This document shows positions 30,555 through 42,400 of a stretch of DNA of 64,000 nucleotides, in pieces. Position numbers and translations under genes: made by a program. Source of the DNA: Gautieria morchelliformis (taxonomy: Eukaryota; Basidiomycota; Agaricomycetes; Gomphales; Gomphaceae). Below the pieces are notes generated by a model. The model ran no database searches. It saw only the letters and a program-made list of their open reading frames with translations, and had not been told where the DNA came from. The stretch spans positions 30,482 through 94,481 of the forward strand of contig WHVA01000448.1 of the NCBI GenBank assembly GCA_015179125.1, in the 5' to 3' direction. Within the stretch, counting starts at the first letter, position 1. Each line of letters begins with the position of its first letter.

Positions 30555-30564
30555 AGAAAAGTCT
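30555..30564 (+). promoter_or_regulatory. Self-priming PBS of chromovirus 2
   Basis: agaaaagtct, two bases after the LTR, is the exact complement of agacttttct at 30413-30422 within the LTR. Confidence 0.75.
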
Positions 30565-30739
30565 CTCCCCTAGAGGACCGGCGGTCGTACTGCGCGTTGC
30601 ATTCGCCATAGGTGCGTTCGGAATCGGAGATAGCGACTCGGAGATCGCAACCTCTTCCACGCACACGGTATATGACATCCCCTCTTCTTACGTCAAGCTC
30701 CCAACCCCAGAAATCCCGTCCCATATTTCCCCTTCTGAC

Positions 30740-31750
30740 ATGGATCCGGATGATCGTCTTTGGAATATGGAGGAGGAATTGATGCGGAACCGGATGAAGA
30801 CCGACGCGATTGAAACAGCCTTACAAACGATTTTGGCTAAGTTAGATATTCCACAAGGTGGTGGAAATGCAATGCTGGATGAGCCGGATTTCGGAAAAGC
30901 AGAACTGGCGGAAGAGGGGATGTCCGCAAAGTTGGCAAAGGTCAAACCCGCAACTCCAGCGTACTTTGACGGAGATCGGGAGAAGAGACGCGCATTCTTC
31001 AACACATGCAGCATCTACTTCACAATTGTTGGAGACCTCTTTCCGAATGACCAGGCTCGGATTCACTGGGCATTGTCCTTTTTCAAGTCGGATCGCGCAG
31101 CCCGTTTTGCAAACAAGGTGATCCGACATGAAGCAAAGGGCAAGGGGAACTACTTCCGGGACTGGGACACCTTCGAGAAAACATTTTCCGACCAGTTCTG
31201 CCCGAAAAATGAGCAGCTCAGAGCCCTTACGAAGCTCGAGGGGACCACGGAGTATGACGACGACAAGACAATTGTCATCAAATTCCGACGAGGGCTTGAT
31301 CCAACACTCCAGAACCAAGTTGCGCTGCTTGGGGATGGAGCTCCGGATTTCAATGAGCCAGAAGGGTGGTACCAAGCTGCGTGGAGGGTGTCCCGAAACA
31401 GGGAAGCAAACGAGGCCTTTGTGGAGACAAACCGGAACATGACATGCAGTTCCGCTCGTCCTACTCCACCCGTGCCAAACCCGGAAGTGCATTCATTCCC
31501 ACACGGAAAGTATTTCCGATGGTTGTTCCGCCTGCTCCTACTAGGAACCCTAGCCCCCCTCCCTTGAAGAGTGGCCCTGCCCCGATGGATGTTGACCGCA
31601 TGCGTGGAAAAGGCCACGGAACCATCACCTGCTTCCGATGCCGACAACCAGGCCACTATGCCCGCGAGTGCCCCCAAGCCTTTGACATCCGGCTTATGAC
31701 CACAGAGGAGAAACTTGAGCTCCGGGTGCATCGGAAGTGGAAGATGCGTC
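30740..31750 (+). pseudogene. Chromovirus 2 Gag
   Basis: ATG at 30740 (MDPDDRLWNMEEEL) rather than the upstream open frame, which only translates LTR/PBS sequence. The capsid domain runs to about 31470. Compared with chromovirus 3 one base is missing near 31475, so the frame ends at 31567 and the knuckle CFRCRQPGHYAREC (about 31630) is in another frame. A deletion near 31722 removes about 90 bp before the gag end. Confidence 0.87.
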
Positions 31751-33004
31751 GGATTTTGTGACGCGCAGTGGGTGAGACGTGTGCCCCTGCTGCCTGTACA
31801 TAACCGGTTTGCCTATCTTGAAGTAGAGAATGAAAAGCCCCCACTCCCCTCACTTCGTACAGACCCACCGGATAAAGTCACACAAAAACCAAATCCAACA
31901 CCCCATCCATCCCGCATCCGCCCTTGGGAGAGACGCCTCCCGAAGCACTATGTTGTTGCTGCCACCCCTGGCCCCAAGTCACTAGTCATTAAGGTGGAGA
32001 TCCAGACGACAGATATGGCGGAAGTCAAATCCGGACCCACCCTTGTCGATTGCGGGGCCACTGGTCAGTTTATAGACCGGGACTATGTGGAACGGAACCG
32101 ACTGACCACGCGGAAGTTGCAACGTGCAATCCCGGTGTTCGATGTGGATGGAAGCCCCAATGAGGCAGGGTCCATCATGGAGATAGTAGACACGATTCTC
32201 CGCTACGATGGACACTCAGAACGCACTTCCTTTGCAGTCACCAGCCTGGGGAAGCAAGACGTCATCCTCGGATTTACCTGGCTTCAGGAGCACAACCCGG
32301 AGATCAATTGGCAGACTCGGAAGGTATTGATGAGTCGATGCCCAGCCAAGTGTCACATGTGCCGGTCGGAAGTGCGGAAGGAGCACCAGGAGCAGCAGAA
32401 GACCGAACAGCTCATAGAGACATGTCGTTCTGGCCCCCATCCACTGCTTGCAGAAGAAGACTCGGAAGCGGAATTTGAACCGGGTCCCACACCCGATTCC
32501 GATTCCGATTCCGACTCCGACGTCATCCAACTCGGCCCGGAAGACACTCTGGCGGAAGGGGAGCGCTTGCTGTACGTAAACCTTCCACCGGAAGCGGAAC
32601 ACATCCGCGCCACCGGAAATATTTTGCAACGCCTTGCTGAAGCCTCCAAGAAGCATGATAGAGTGGAGGCAGAAATTCTGGAGTACCTGCGGGAGTTCGA
32701 GGACGTCTTTTCCAAGGAGTCATTTGATGCCCTGCCTCCACGGAAGCTGTGGGACCATGCCATCGAGTTGGAGCCTGGGTCAAAGCCCACCAACTGCAAA
32801 GTCTACCTGCTGTCACCCAAGGAGCAGGTAGAGCTCGATGCATTCCTTGCGGAAAACCTCCTTACAGGGAGGATCTGCCCCTCCAAGTCACCCATGGCAT
32901 CTCCAGTGTTCTTCATCAAGAAGAAGGACGGCTCGCTCAGACTTGTGCAGGATTACCAGGCCTTGAATGCAATCACAATCAAGAACCGGTACCTCCTTCC
33001 ATGA
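31715..33004 (+). pseudogene. Chromovirus 2 protease and RT N-terminus
   Basis: Open frame with protease [13 protein letters not shown], a linker with the Asp-Ser tract DSDSDSDSD (near 32500), then RT up to [19 protein letters not shown] fingers are present but palm motif YxDD is missing because the element breaks at about 32999. Confidence 0.88.
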
Positions 33005-34011
33005 TCCGCACGGCGGGATAGGGCATCGGGTTTGCCCATGGTGCGGCCGGGGCGGTGGTGGAGCATGAAGTCGAACCGAGACAGGTGTAGGGACCACTGT
33101 GCTTGTCGTCGGTTCAACTTCTGAGATGTGCGGAAATACTCGAGGTTCTTGTGGTCTGTCCAGATCTCAAACGGGCATAGAGCACCCTCGAGCAAGTGTC
33201 GCCACTCCTCCAGCGCTCAGATGATTGCCAGCATCTCCTTGTCATGGATCTCATAGTTCCGCTCGACCGGACTAAGGCTTTTAGATAAGAAGGCAATCGG
33301 ATGCCACCCCCCACCATCTACTGTTGTGACAAGACCGCTCCGGTAGCTGTGTCAGAAGAATCCGCCTCGACTCGATAAGGGCGAGAGTCATAGGGAAAGA
33401 TCAGGACCGGGGCAGAAGTGATCAGCTCCTTGAGTTTGTCAAAGGAGGCCTGTTCCGGCTCTCCCCACTGCCATCCAACCTCCTTCTTGGTGAGGTCGAA
33501 GAGGGCACGAGCGTGGCGGGAGAAGTCCTTGATGAACCGCCGGTAGAAATTGACAAACCCAATGAAGGACTGGACCTCTTTCTTGTTCTGCGGCACAGGC
33601 CAATCCAATACACCGGAAACTTTGACTGGGTCCATTTCCACTTTCCTTCCGACACAATCACCCCAAGATACCCTATCCGCGTCCGCTCAAATTCGCACTT
33701 TTCCGGCTTGAGACACAGGTTGTATTCCCGGAGCCGTTCCAGCACTCTCCACACGATTTCCCGATGTTCCGAGATTGTTTTTGTGAAGACGAGGATGTCA
33801 TCGAGGTAGACGCAGACAACCCCTTCTGCTATCATGTCATGGAAAATGTCATTCATCATTGTCTGGAATGTGGCGGGACTTTTGGTGAGGCCGAAGAACA
33901 TGACCTGTGGCTCAAAGAGTCCTCGGTTGGTGCGGAATGCGGCCTTCCACTCGTCTCCCTCCCGGATCCGAACATTATTGAAGCCCCAGCGGACATCCAG
34001 CTTAGTGAAGT
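32999..34011 (-). pseudogene. Inverted chromovirus pol fragment (RT palm to RNase H)
   Basis: Minus-strand piece covering FTKLDVRWGFNNV, the catalytic CVYLDDILVFT, thumb, and RNase H ([20 protein letters not shown]). It is bounded by chromovirus 2 at 32999 and by Helitron sequence at 34012. Frame breaks lie near 33640 and 33320. It shows the palm box that is lost from chromovirus 2. Confidence 0.88.
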
Positions 34012-35180
34012 AACCTCGATCTTGAGAGGCTTTTTGTTGATTGTGACAGATGTAGTTCAGTCTACATTCTAGGTCGCGAGTGAACATATCGACAATATAT
34101 TCATTGCATAGACGGCCAAAGAGTTGAAACCGAGGTTCACGAAGGAGTGTGCCACGGTAGTACCACATCTGTGTAGAGACACTCTCTGTGTCAGCATCAG
34201 ATGCAGAAACACCCAAGCCTTCATTTACACCCCAGCCTAGAGTGCCATGTGGGAAAAACAGGGGATATACCAATGGTTCCCAGAGACGGCTAATGGTGGG
34301 GATAGATTGATTATGTCCATCGGTCTTGGCAACTGTGAGAGACCGTGAATGGACATCAGATTGGGTAGTGTTGCGAAAAGACATAATAGCAGCAATCTAA
34401 ACAGCTGTAAGTATAAGCATGACGTGTGTCTTAGAAGCTATCACCTCATTTGAGGGCGATGATTCTTTGAGGATGATGGATGCTTCAGGAGAAATAGATG
34501 GTTGAATGGACGACAGTTGGCGCAATGCATGAACAAACGGATTAACCCGTAGCAATGCATCACGCATTGCAATCGTCCAGACGTGTGGTAACGAATGAAA
34601 CCAATTTTGATGAGGGCTTGAGAGGCTAGAAAGCCATCGTATAATAACCATCGTATAGCGGAGTTCTGATGTTTTGGTCGTAGGCGGTGATAAAGTCGAC
34701 CTTGAACAGAGAAAAAACCTGGAGGTCCATGTAGTCCAGGGAAGTCTGATGTAGATTCCAAAGAAGCAAAAGAGTAGATCAAGTTTAAAACACGCGATGA
34801 AGATGAAATGTTGGGGTCATGGGTGAATACATTGAACTCTTCAGGCAACGGAGGAAGTGGCTTAATGTCATGCAGTCGTTTTCCTCGATCCCCACAACAA
34901 AACCCTGCTCGTTCACCTGTCAAAAGGACTAAGTGACAATAAGGGCATTCATGTATCCGTCCTCCACGGTTTTGCCCCCATACACAACTGGGTGATGAGA
35001 TATTGCCGATATCCCATGTGATTGTAGAAGAGAAAGCCATGTTATTGTAGATAGGAGTTGGATGTGACCAGAGTAAAGAGATTGTTTGTTGTAGTTATGG
35101 ACAATCACCCCGTGTTCATCGGGATCTGTGAAGAATAGATGTAAACGTGTAATGAATCTCCCCTCGTCAAAGAAGAACAC
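34012..35180 (-). pseudogene. Helitron Rep N-terminal fragment
   Basis: Minus-strand frames give the Helitron N-terminal zinc region (CPYCHLVLLTGERAGFCC), KPLPPLPEEFNV, the block GPPGFFSVQGRLYHRL and LVYPLFFPHGTLGWG. It stops at QKASQDRG, before the HUH motif. The last part is fused in frame to the inverted chromovirus RT (frame 33422-34384). Sequence is nearly identical to 54343-55510. Confidence 0.87.
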
Positions 35181-36310
35181 GTGAAGCTGTATGAAACGGT
35201 CAGGTAAACCTCATTGGCTGAAAGAAGACGTACATGAATGGGTCCTCTCCATTGGAATTCCGCATATATTTCAAAGTCATGAAGATGTTAAGATTGCGAA
35301 CTGCTAACGGGAACACGATCATTATATAAAATCTCGACGCGGCCCATGTTGATTACTCATCTAAGAATGCCATACAGGCGAATGACTCAGCGGACCATCT
35401 GAATGATAAGGTTCATCAACTAAAACTTGCCGGAGATCGCACCCCTATCTTGGGATGAGACAATGTCATCACTCCGATAAAGTCCGAGGGTAAGGATGTG
35501 ATGTCTTAAAGAAAGGGTTGCAGTTTATATGGTGTTGTCTCAGCATTAGTAACCGGACACGGCCCCATGTAATCTTCGGGTCCTACGGGAGAAGTTATTG
35601 GTTTTACGCATCATCGCCTCTTTCTAACCCAAGCCGGTCCATCCGGCACAGCAAATTAGAAAACCCCTGCAGACCTATGTGAGCTCTGGTGGAGGCTTGG
35701 ATTTAAACCTGCTCTGTCTAACTCACTGTGAAGGTCCGCAGGAACAGGTTGTTATGACTTCGCAGGATACCTTGAAAAGATTGTGGACGAATTGGAGCGG
35801 TTTGCCAACGCTTTCCACTACGGTTATAGCACTGAGGTAGGAATAAGCACGCTTCTGCCATGTCTGTGTACGACCCCATAGGCCTCTGGTGCTCACTTGC
35901 TGAGTGGACCCATCATAGCCTGATACAGTGGCAGCATCGCGCATATACCGATATGCCGTCTCAACAGTACATCACCTGGCATCTGACTGTTCGCACCCCG
36001 TTGCATTGGATCGTCTGTTCCTCCGAGTCTCGGGAGTTGTCCCGTTGTGTCCTGTACCCCGAAGTATCACACATGTATCTCTCCGATCCCACCCTCACAG
36101 TCACGCGAAGTTGCCTCCCCCGTGCACAATCTCTCCCCTCGCACTCTTGGGTCTCAACAGTGGATCATATCCCCGCGGTCTCGCTATGCCTAACCACCAC
36201 TCCTAGTTCCATTTGCATGCCCTCGCCACATGTCCTAGTTCCATTTGCATGCCCTCGCCACGTGTCCTTGAGAACCCAAATAGCTGCCCGACCCTGGTGA
36301 GTCCTGATTC
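35181..36310 (-). other. Helitron upstream leader, inverted copy
   Basis: Non-coding by my reading; near-identical to 53270-54342. A 28 bp unit (ctagttccatttgcatgccc...) is tandemly duplicated at 36204-36262 but single in the other copy. Confidence 0.6.
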
Positions 36311-36399
36311 ATATTGTGTCACTTATTAACAGGAGACGTTTTGAAAAATATGGGCATGAAACATACCATCCGTCTCCGCGCGCGCACTTGCTAATGCCG

Positions 36400-37100
36400 A
36401 CTCCACAATATCCACGGTGATTATATCAAAAGGTTCATCTATTCCAGAGGATATCAAGGGACTGGCGCTTTTCCACGTCTAACGTCGGCCAAAGCAAAAT
36501 ATTTCCAATGCCATCTACCTCAGCGCGATAGTTGGGGTGTACTGGGTTACAGATAACAGTCATTGGCCGAGTTGTAGACGGAAGAAACGACATATCATAC
36601 CTAGAGTGTTTGAATCCATTTCAGCAATAATACAGCGTTGATATGATTGCTTTCAGTCAGTCTTGAAGGTAGCCTGTTCGAGCTGTAAAAATGCTCACCA
36701 AGGACCATCCAAACTATCCCCGGCCTTAAGTCCTTCACATTTCCATAATTGACATTTTCATAGGTTTCTCCATCCAGGTATATGCGAGTACGAGTACTAC
36801 CCACGAGCGCAGCCTGACTGGGAGTCCCGGTACCACTTTCGAGCTGGGGCATGATGGAGTAAGAGTTCAGCTCTTCGCATTTCACTCGTACGTTCACGAT
36901 TTCAATAGGGAGATCAAGTGCGAACGTGAACTGAAACTTATCAGATGCAGTAAATTGGTGTTGAAGATAACCGAGTCCAGCCGCGGATAGGTCCGATATG
37001 TTGAATGAGATAGGTAAATTGAGCGACTGGCCGCTGTACCTAAGGTCTGCCTCATACATGCAGACCTGTGATGTAGCCGGTATTCCTTGCGACTCGAGAA
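36400..37100 (-). pseudogene. Hydantoinase A/5-oxoprolinase C-terminal fragment
   Basis: The minus frame 37059-36601 begins EADLRYSGQSLNLPI, which matches the HyuA/oxoprolinase β-barrel signature 'DLRYxGQ'. It continues with FTFALDLPIEIVNVRVKCEEL, resembling 'PVEIVNLRV', and ends with an 'LRPG.. .LGE' block. Downstream (36590-36420) a further frame reads CNPVHPNYRAEVDGIGNI, which could be a following exon. The N-terminal actin-like domain is absent. Family role: ATP-dependent opening of 5-oxoproline or hydantoins. The piece lies within the inverted Helitron copy, and is replaced by a short unrelated stretch in the other copy, so it may be captured cargo. Confidence 0.5.
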
Positions 37101-37444
37101 TATTGCAAACTTTATCTTTGAGTGCTGAAGAAGTGGGGGGTAAATCATAAATTATTTGATGACAACCTTAATGATACCTTCGAAAACTTGACAGCAATTT
37201 TCATATGACAGCCTCCGTCGTCATCTTCTCCAGCCGCATCAGGGATCGTCAAATTGCCTGGGTGTGGGCTGTTTGATAGGTGACATTCTTTGGTTTTCAC
37301 ACGCCGTATCCGTTTCATAGGTATTTTGCCTTATACGTTTTCCTGATGGCTTGTATTCAGTGGGAAAAGCAACTTGTGTGTAGTTGAATTTCAACCAGAA
37401 TGTAAGCCAAAAACCACGACGTCAGACTTTCAACGGCTACCGCG

Positions 37445-37555
37445 GGGCCCGAACCACGCGTTCGTCCGTGATTATCTTACCAGAAACCAGTGGCCTTCGA
37501 CTCGGAACAACTCGCTGGCGCCACTGATATTCCGTGATAGGTGAATCCCAAACCA
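37445..37555 (+). repeat. Dispersed short repeat (copy 2)
   Basis: Aligned with 3335-3412 and, inverted, with 51645-51710. See the copy 1 entry for the shared blocks. Confidence 0.45.
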
Positions 37556-37619
37556 TTAGTAACGTCACCTGTAACCATCAGTCAATGCACTGAGGTGTAG
37601 GTGTCATCCAGGCTATCAC

Positions 37620-38100
37620 TGTCAGGGGACACCCTGTTTTCCATTTCCAGTTCCGACACCGCACCCAGTTCCGACTCCATTTCCGTCTCCGCTTCCGGTT
37701 CCGATTCCATCTCCGCCTCCGCTTTCGGAAATGATTCCGCTTCTGGGAGAACTTCCACCGGTTCTGTTCACTTTTCCAGTTCCACTCCAATTTCCGACTT
37801 CCGCTCTCGGAACAGTGTCGGAAATAAAGCGACTCGCATAATAGGTGGCATCAAGGATCGATCAAGGGTCAGGGGGATGCAGGGTTGATGGCGGGTGCCA
37901 AGTGTTGTCCCTGGCTGCGCAGCGTAGTATAATACGGGCTTGCTGACATTGGGGGTCCTTAGACTTTTCTCTTTGGATTTCCCCTTGTCAGGTGAGAATC
38001 CCCTCCCTTGTATACTCTGTTCATTTATACAGACTTTGGATTTCCCCTTGTCAGTTGTGTGGTAGTGTGATCTCCACAACCAGCCAGGGTTGCCCTTATA
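37620..38100 (+). repeat. 5' LTR of chromovirus 3
   Basis: 481 bp, ending ttata instead of ttaca. The adjacent PBS at 38103-38112 reads agaaaattct, one mismatch from the self-priming consensus. Confidence 0.93.
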
Positions 38101-38287
38101 GCAGAAAATTCTCTCCCCTAGAGGACCGGCGGTCGTACCGCGCGTTGCATTCGCCATAGGTGCGTTCGGAATCCGAGACAGCGACTCGGAAATCGCAACC
38201 TCTTCCACACACACAGTGTACGACAGCCCCTCTTCTTACGTCGAGCTCCCAACTTCGGAAATCCCATCCCATATTTCTCCTTCCAAC

Positions 38288-39460
38288 ATGGATCCGGACG
38301 ATCGTCTTCGGAATATGGAGGAGGAATTGATGCGGAACCAGATGAAGACCGACGCGATTGAAACAGCCTTACAAGCAATTTTGGCTAAGTTAGATATTCC
38401 ACAAAGTGGTGGAAATGAAATGCTGGATGATCCCGATTTCAGAACAGCGGAACTAGCGGAAGAGAGAAAGTCCACGAAGTTAGCAAAGGTCAAACCCGCA
38501 ACTCCGGCGGACTTTGACATAGATCGGGAGAAGGGACGCGCATTCTTCAACACATGCAGCATCTACTTCGCAATTGTCGGAGACCTCTTTCTGAACAACC
38601 GGCTCAGATTCACTGGGCATTGTCCTTTTTCAAATCGGACCGCGCAGCCCGTTTTGCAAACAAGGTGATCCGACATGAAGCAAAGGGCAAGGGGAACTAC
38701 TTCCGGGACTGGGACGCCTTCGAGAAAACATTTTCCGACCAGTTCTGCCCGAAAAATGAGCAGCTCACAGCCCTTACGAAGCTCGAGGGGACCAGCTGGT
38801 ACCAGGCCAAGGATCCGGTCGATGATACATCGATCGCTTCCAGGAGCTCATCGACCTTGCGGAATATGACGACGACAAGACGATCGTCATCAAATTCCGA
38901 CGAGGACTTGATCCGACACTCCAGAACCAAGTTGCACTGCTTGGGGATGGAGCTCCGGATTTTGATGACCCGAAGGGTGGTACCAAGCTGCACAGAAGGT
39001 GTCTCGGAACAGGGAGGTGAATGAGGCCTTCATGGAGACGAGCCGGAACATGACACGCAGTTCCACTCGTCCTACTCCACCTGTGCAAAAACCCGGAAGC
39101 GCATTCATTCCCACACGGAAAATATTTCCGATGCTTGCTCTGCCTGCTCCTATTAGGAACCATAGCCCTCCTCCCTCGAAGAGTGGCCCTGCCCCGATGG
39201 ATGTTGACCGCATGCGCGGAAAAGGCCACGGAACTATCACCTGCTTCCAATGCCGACAACCAGGCCACTATGCTCGCGAGTGCCCCCAAGCCTTTGATAT
39301 CCAGCTTATGACCACAGAGGAGAAACTCGAGCTCCTTCCAGAGTTCCTCGCACTTGCGGACATAAGCGGAGTGCCCACTGCGGAAGGAATTTCCGAAAAT
39401 GCGGAACATGGTCCACTGGAAGCGGAAGATGCGTCGGATTTTGTGACACGCAGCGGGTGA
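38288..39460 (+). pseudogene. Chromovirus 3 Gag
   Basis: ATG 38288 (MDPDDRLRNMEEEL). Frame slips near 38600 and again near 38830-39000; the C-terminal half (38999-39460) is intact and shows the undamaged linker PPVQKPGSAFIPTRK and the knuckle CFQCRQPGHYAREC, ending SDFVTRSG. The gag stop at 39458 overlaps the Pol frame (-1). This copy is the reference for the indels in copies 1 and 2. Confidence 0.88.
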
Positions 39461-42400
39461 GACGTGTGCCCCTGCTGCCTGTACATAACCGGTTTGCCTG
39501 TCGTGAAGTAGAGAATGAAAAGCCCCCACTCCCCTCACTTCGTGCAGACCCACCGGATAAAGTCACACAAAAACCAAATCCGACACCCCATCCATCCCGC
39601 ATCCGCCCTTGGGAGAGACGCCTTCCGAAATGCTATGTTGTTGCTGCCACCCCTGGCCCCAAGTCACTAGTCATTAAGGTGGAGATCCAGACAACGGATA
39701 CGCCGGAAGTCAAATCCGGACCTGCCCTCGTCGATTGCGGGGCCACTGGTCAGTTTATGGACCGGGACTATGTGGAACGGCACCGACTGACCACGCGGAA
39801 GTTGCAAACTGCAATCCCGGTGTTCAATGTGGATGGAAGCCCCAATGAGGCAGGGTCCATCACGGAGATAGTAGACACAATTCTCTGCTATGATGGACAC
39901 TCAGAACGCACTTCCTTTGCAGTCACCAGCCTGGGGAAGCAGGACATCATCCTCGGGTTTACCTGGCTTCAGGAGCACAACCTGGAGATCAATTGGCAGA
40001 CTCGGAAGGTACTGATGAGTCGATGTCCAGCCAAGTGTCACATGTGCAGGTCGGAAGTGCGGAAGGAGCGCCAGGAGCAGCGGAAGACCGAACGGCTCAT
40101 ACAGACATGTCGTTCCGGCCCCATCCACTGCTTGCAGAAGAAGACTTGGAAGCGAATTTGAACCGGATCCCACTTCTGATTCTGATTCCGATTCCGACTC
40201 CGGCGTCATCCGACTCAGCCCGGAATACATTCTGGCGGAAGGGGAGCGCTTGCTGTACGTAAACCTTCCGCCGGAAGCGGAACACATCCGCCCACCGGAA
40301 ACATTTCACAACGCCTTGCTGAAGCCTCCAAGAGGCATGATAGAGTAGAGGCGGAAATTCCGGAGTACCTGCAGGAGTTCGAGGACGTCTTTTCCAAGGA
40401 GTCATTCGATGCCCTGCCTCCACGGAAGCTGTGGGACCACGCCATCGATTGGAGCCTGGGTCAAAGCCCACCAACTGCAAAGTCTACCCGCTGTCACCCA
40501 AGGAGCAGGTAGAGCTCGATGCATTCCTTGCGGAAAACCTCCATACAGGAGGATCCGCCCCTCCAAGTCGCCAATGGCATCTCCGGTGTTCTTCATCAAG
40601 AAGAAGGACGGCTCGCTCAGACTTGTGCAGGATTACCAGGCCTTGAATGCAATCACGATCAAGAACCGGTACCCCATTCCACTCATCTCTGAACTGATCA
40701 CACAACTCCGCGGGGCAAGGTACTTCACTAAGCTGGATGTCCGCTGGGGCTTCAATAATGTCCGGATCCGGGAGGGAGACGAGTGGAAGGCCGCATTCCG
40801 CACCAACCGAGGACTCTTTGAGCCACAGGTCATGTTCTTTGGCCTCACCACCAGTCCTGCCACGTTCCAGACGATGATGAACGACATTTTCCGTGACATG
40901 ATAGCAGAAGGAGTTGTCTGCATCTACCTCGATGACATCCTCATCTTCACAAAAACCATGTCCGAACATCGGAAAGTCGTGTGGAGAGTGCTGGAATGGC
41001 TCCGGGAGTACAACCTGTGTCTCAAGCCAGAAAAGTGCAAATTTGAGCGAACGCGGATAGAGTATCTGGGGGTGATTGTGTCGGAAGGAAAGGTGGAAAT
41101 GGATCCAGTCAAAGTTTCCGGTGTATCGGATTGGCCCCTGCTGCAGAACAAGAAGGAGGTCCAGTCCTTCGTTGGGTTTGTCAATTTCTACCGGCGGTTC
41201 ATCAAGGACTTCTCCTGCCACGCCCGTGCCCTCTTCGACCTCACCAAGAAGAAAGTTGGATGGCGGTGGGCAGAGCCGGAACAGGCCTCCTTTGACAAAC
41301 TCAAAGAGCTGATCACTTCCGCCCCGGTCCTGGTCTTTCCCGACGACTCTCGCCCTTATCGAGTCGAAGCGGATTCTTCCGACACAGCTACCGGAGCGGT
41401 CTTGTCACAACAGTCGTCGGAAGAGGGTGGGGGGTGGCATCCGATTGCCTTCTTCTCTAAGAGCCTTAGTCCGGTCGAGCGGAACTATGAGATCCATGAC
41501 AAGGAGATGCTGGCAATCATCCGAGCACTGGAGGAGTGGCGACACTTCCTCGAGGGTGCTCTATGCCCATTTGAGATCTGGACAGACCACAAGAACCTCG
41601 AGTATTTCCGCACGTCTAAGAAGTTGAACCGACGACAAGCACGGTGGTCCCTACACCTGTCCCGGTTCGACTTCATGCTCCACCACCGGCCTGGCCGCAC
41701 CACGGGCAAGCCCGATGCCCTATCCCGCCGTGCGGATCATGGAAGCGGAAGTGGAGACAACGCGGATATGACACTGCTCCGCCCAAGTCTCTTTGCAATC
41801 CACGCCCTAGAAGGAGTGACTGCAGTTGGGGCGGAAGCGGAAATGCTCCGGGATATCCGGAGGCAGTACCGGAATGGAGAGAAGGAGGAGTCGGTGGTGA
41901 AGGCAGTGGAGGAACTTCGGAAAGGGCACTCACGGTCTGTATGGGCAGCGGAATGGTCGGAACGTGATGGACTGCTCCACTTCAGAGGCAAGGTCTATGT
42001 TCCAGGTGGGGCGGACCTCCGCCGCCGCAATTGGACAGTATGTGAAGACATGTGACCTTTGTCTCCAAACCAAAGCACAACGACATCCGCCCGTCGGAGA
42101 ACTTGTTCCGCTCCCGATTCCCGAATCCCGCTGGGACACCATCAGTGTCGACTTCATCGTTGAACTCCCAGAGTCTCATGGCTATGACGCGATCATGAAC
42201 ATCGTGGATTCGGTAAGCAAGGTGTCCCACTTCATTCCGACGCACACGACGATCACAGCCCTGAAAAAGCGGCCCGCCTGTTCCTTGCACATGTCTGGAA
42301 GTTGCATGGGCTCCCGAAGCAAGTTGTTTCCGACCGAGGTCCGCAATTTGTCGCGGAATTGACTCGGGAGCTCTACCGCCTGCTCAGCATAAAGCTGGCT

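Larger units (their letters stand above)
30063..32998 (+). mobile_element. Chromovirus 2, 3'-truncated
   Basis: Starts tgtcagggg at 30063 after family C sequence gcggc. It contains the 5' LTR, PBS, gag and the start of pol up to RT block [17 protein letters not shown], then switches at about 32999 to an inverted chromovirus segment. No 3' LTR and no matching target duplication. Confidence 0.9.
34012..37619 (-). mobile_element. Inverted partial copy of the Helitron block
   Basis: Matches, in reverse, the Helitron block on the right side of the window: 34012-36300 corresponds to about 53270-55510, 37190-37400 to 53032-53215, 37490-37550 to 51645-51705, and 37555-37615 to 50485-50570. It therefore lacks about 1.1 and 1.3 kb present in the other copy but carries ~0.9 kb (36300-37190) absent from it. 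Both ends adjoin chromovirus sequence. Confidence 0.85.

Noticed and set aside
30542..30739. Upstream start of the chromovirus 2 gag frame
   Set aside because: Begins inside the LTR/PBS; the conserved start MDPDDRL at 30740 is shared by all three copies.
37430..37470. tRNA gene (ggttcg box on the minus strand)
   Set aside because: No acceptor stem, no convincing anticodon arm; better explained as a decayed SINE-like repeat.
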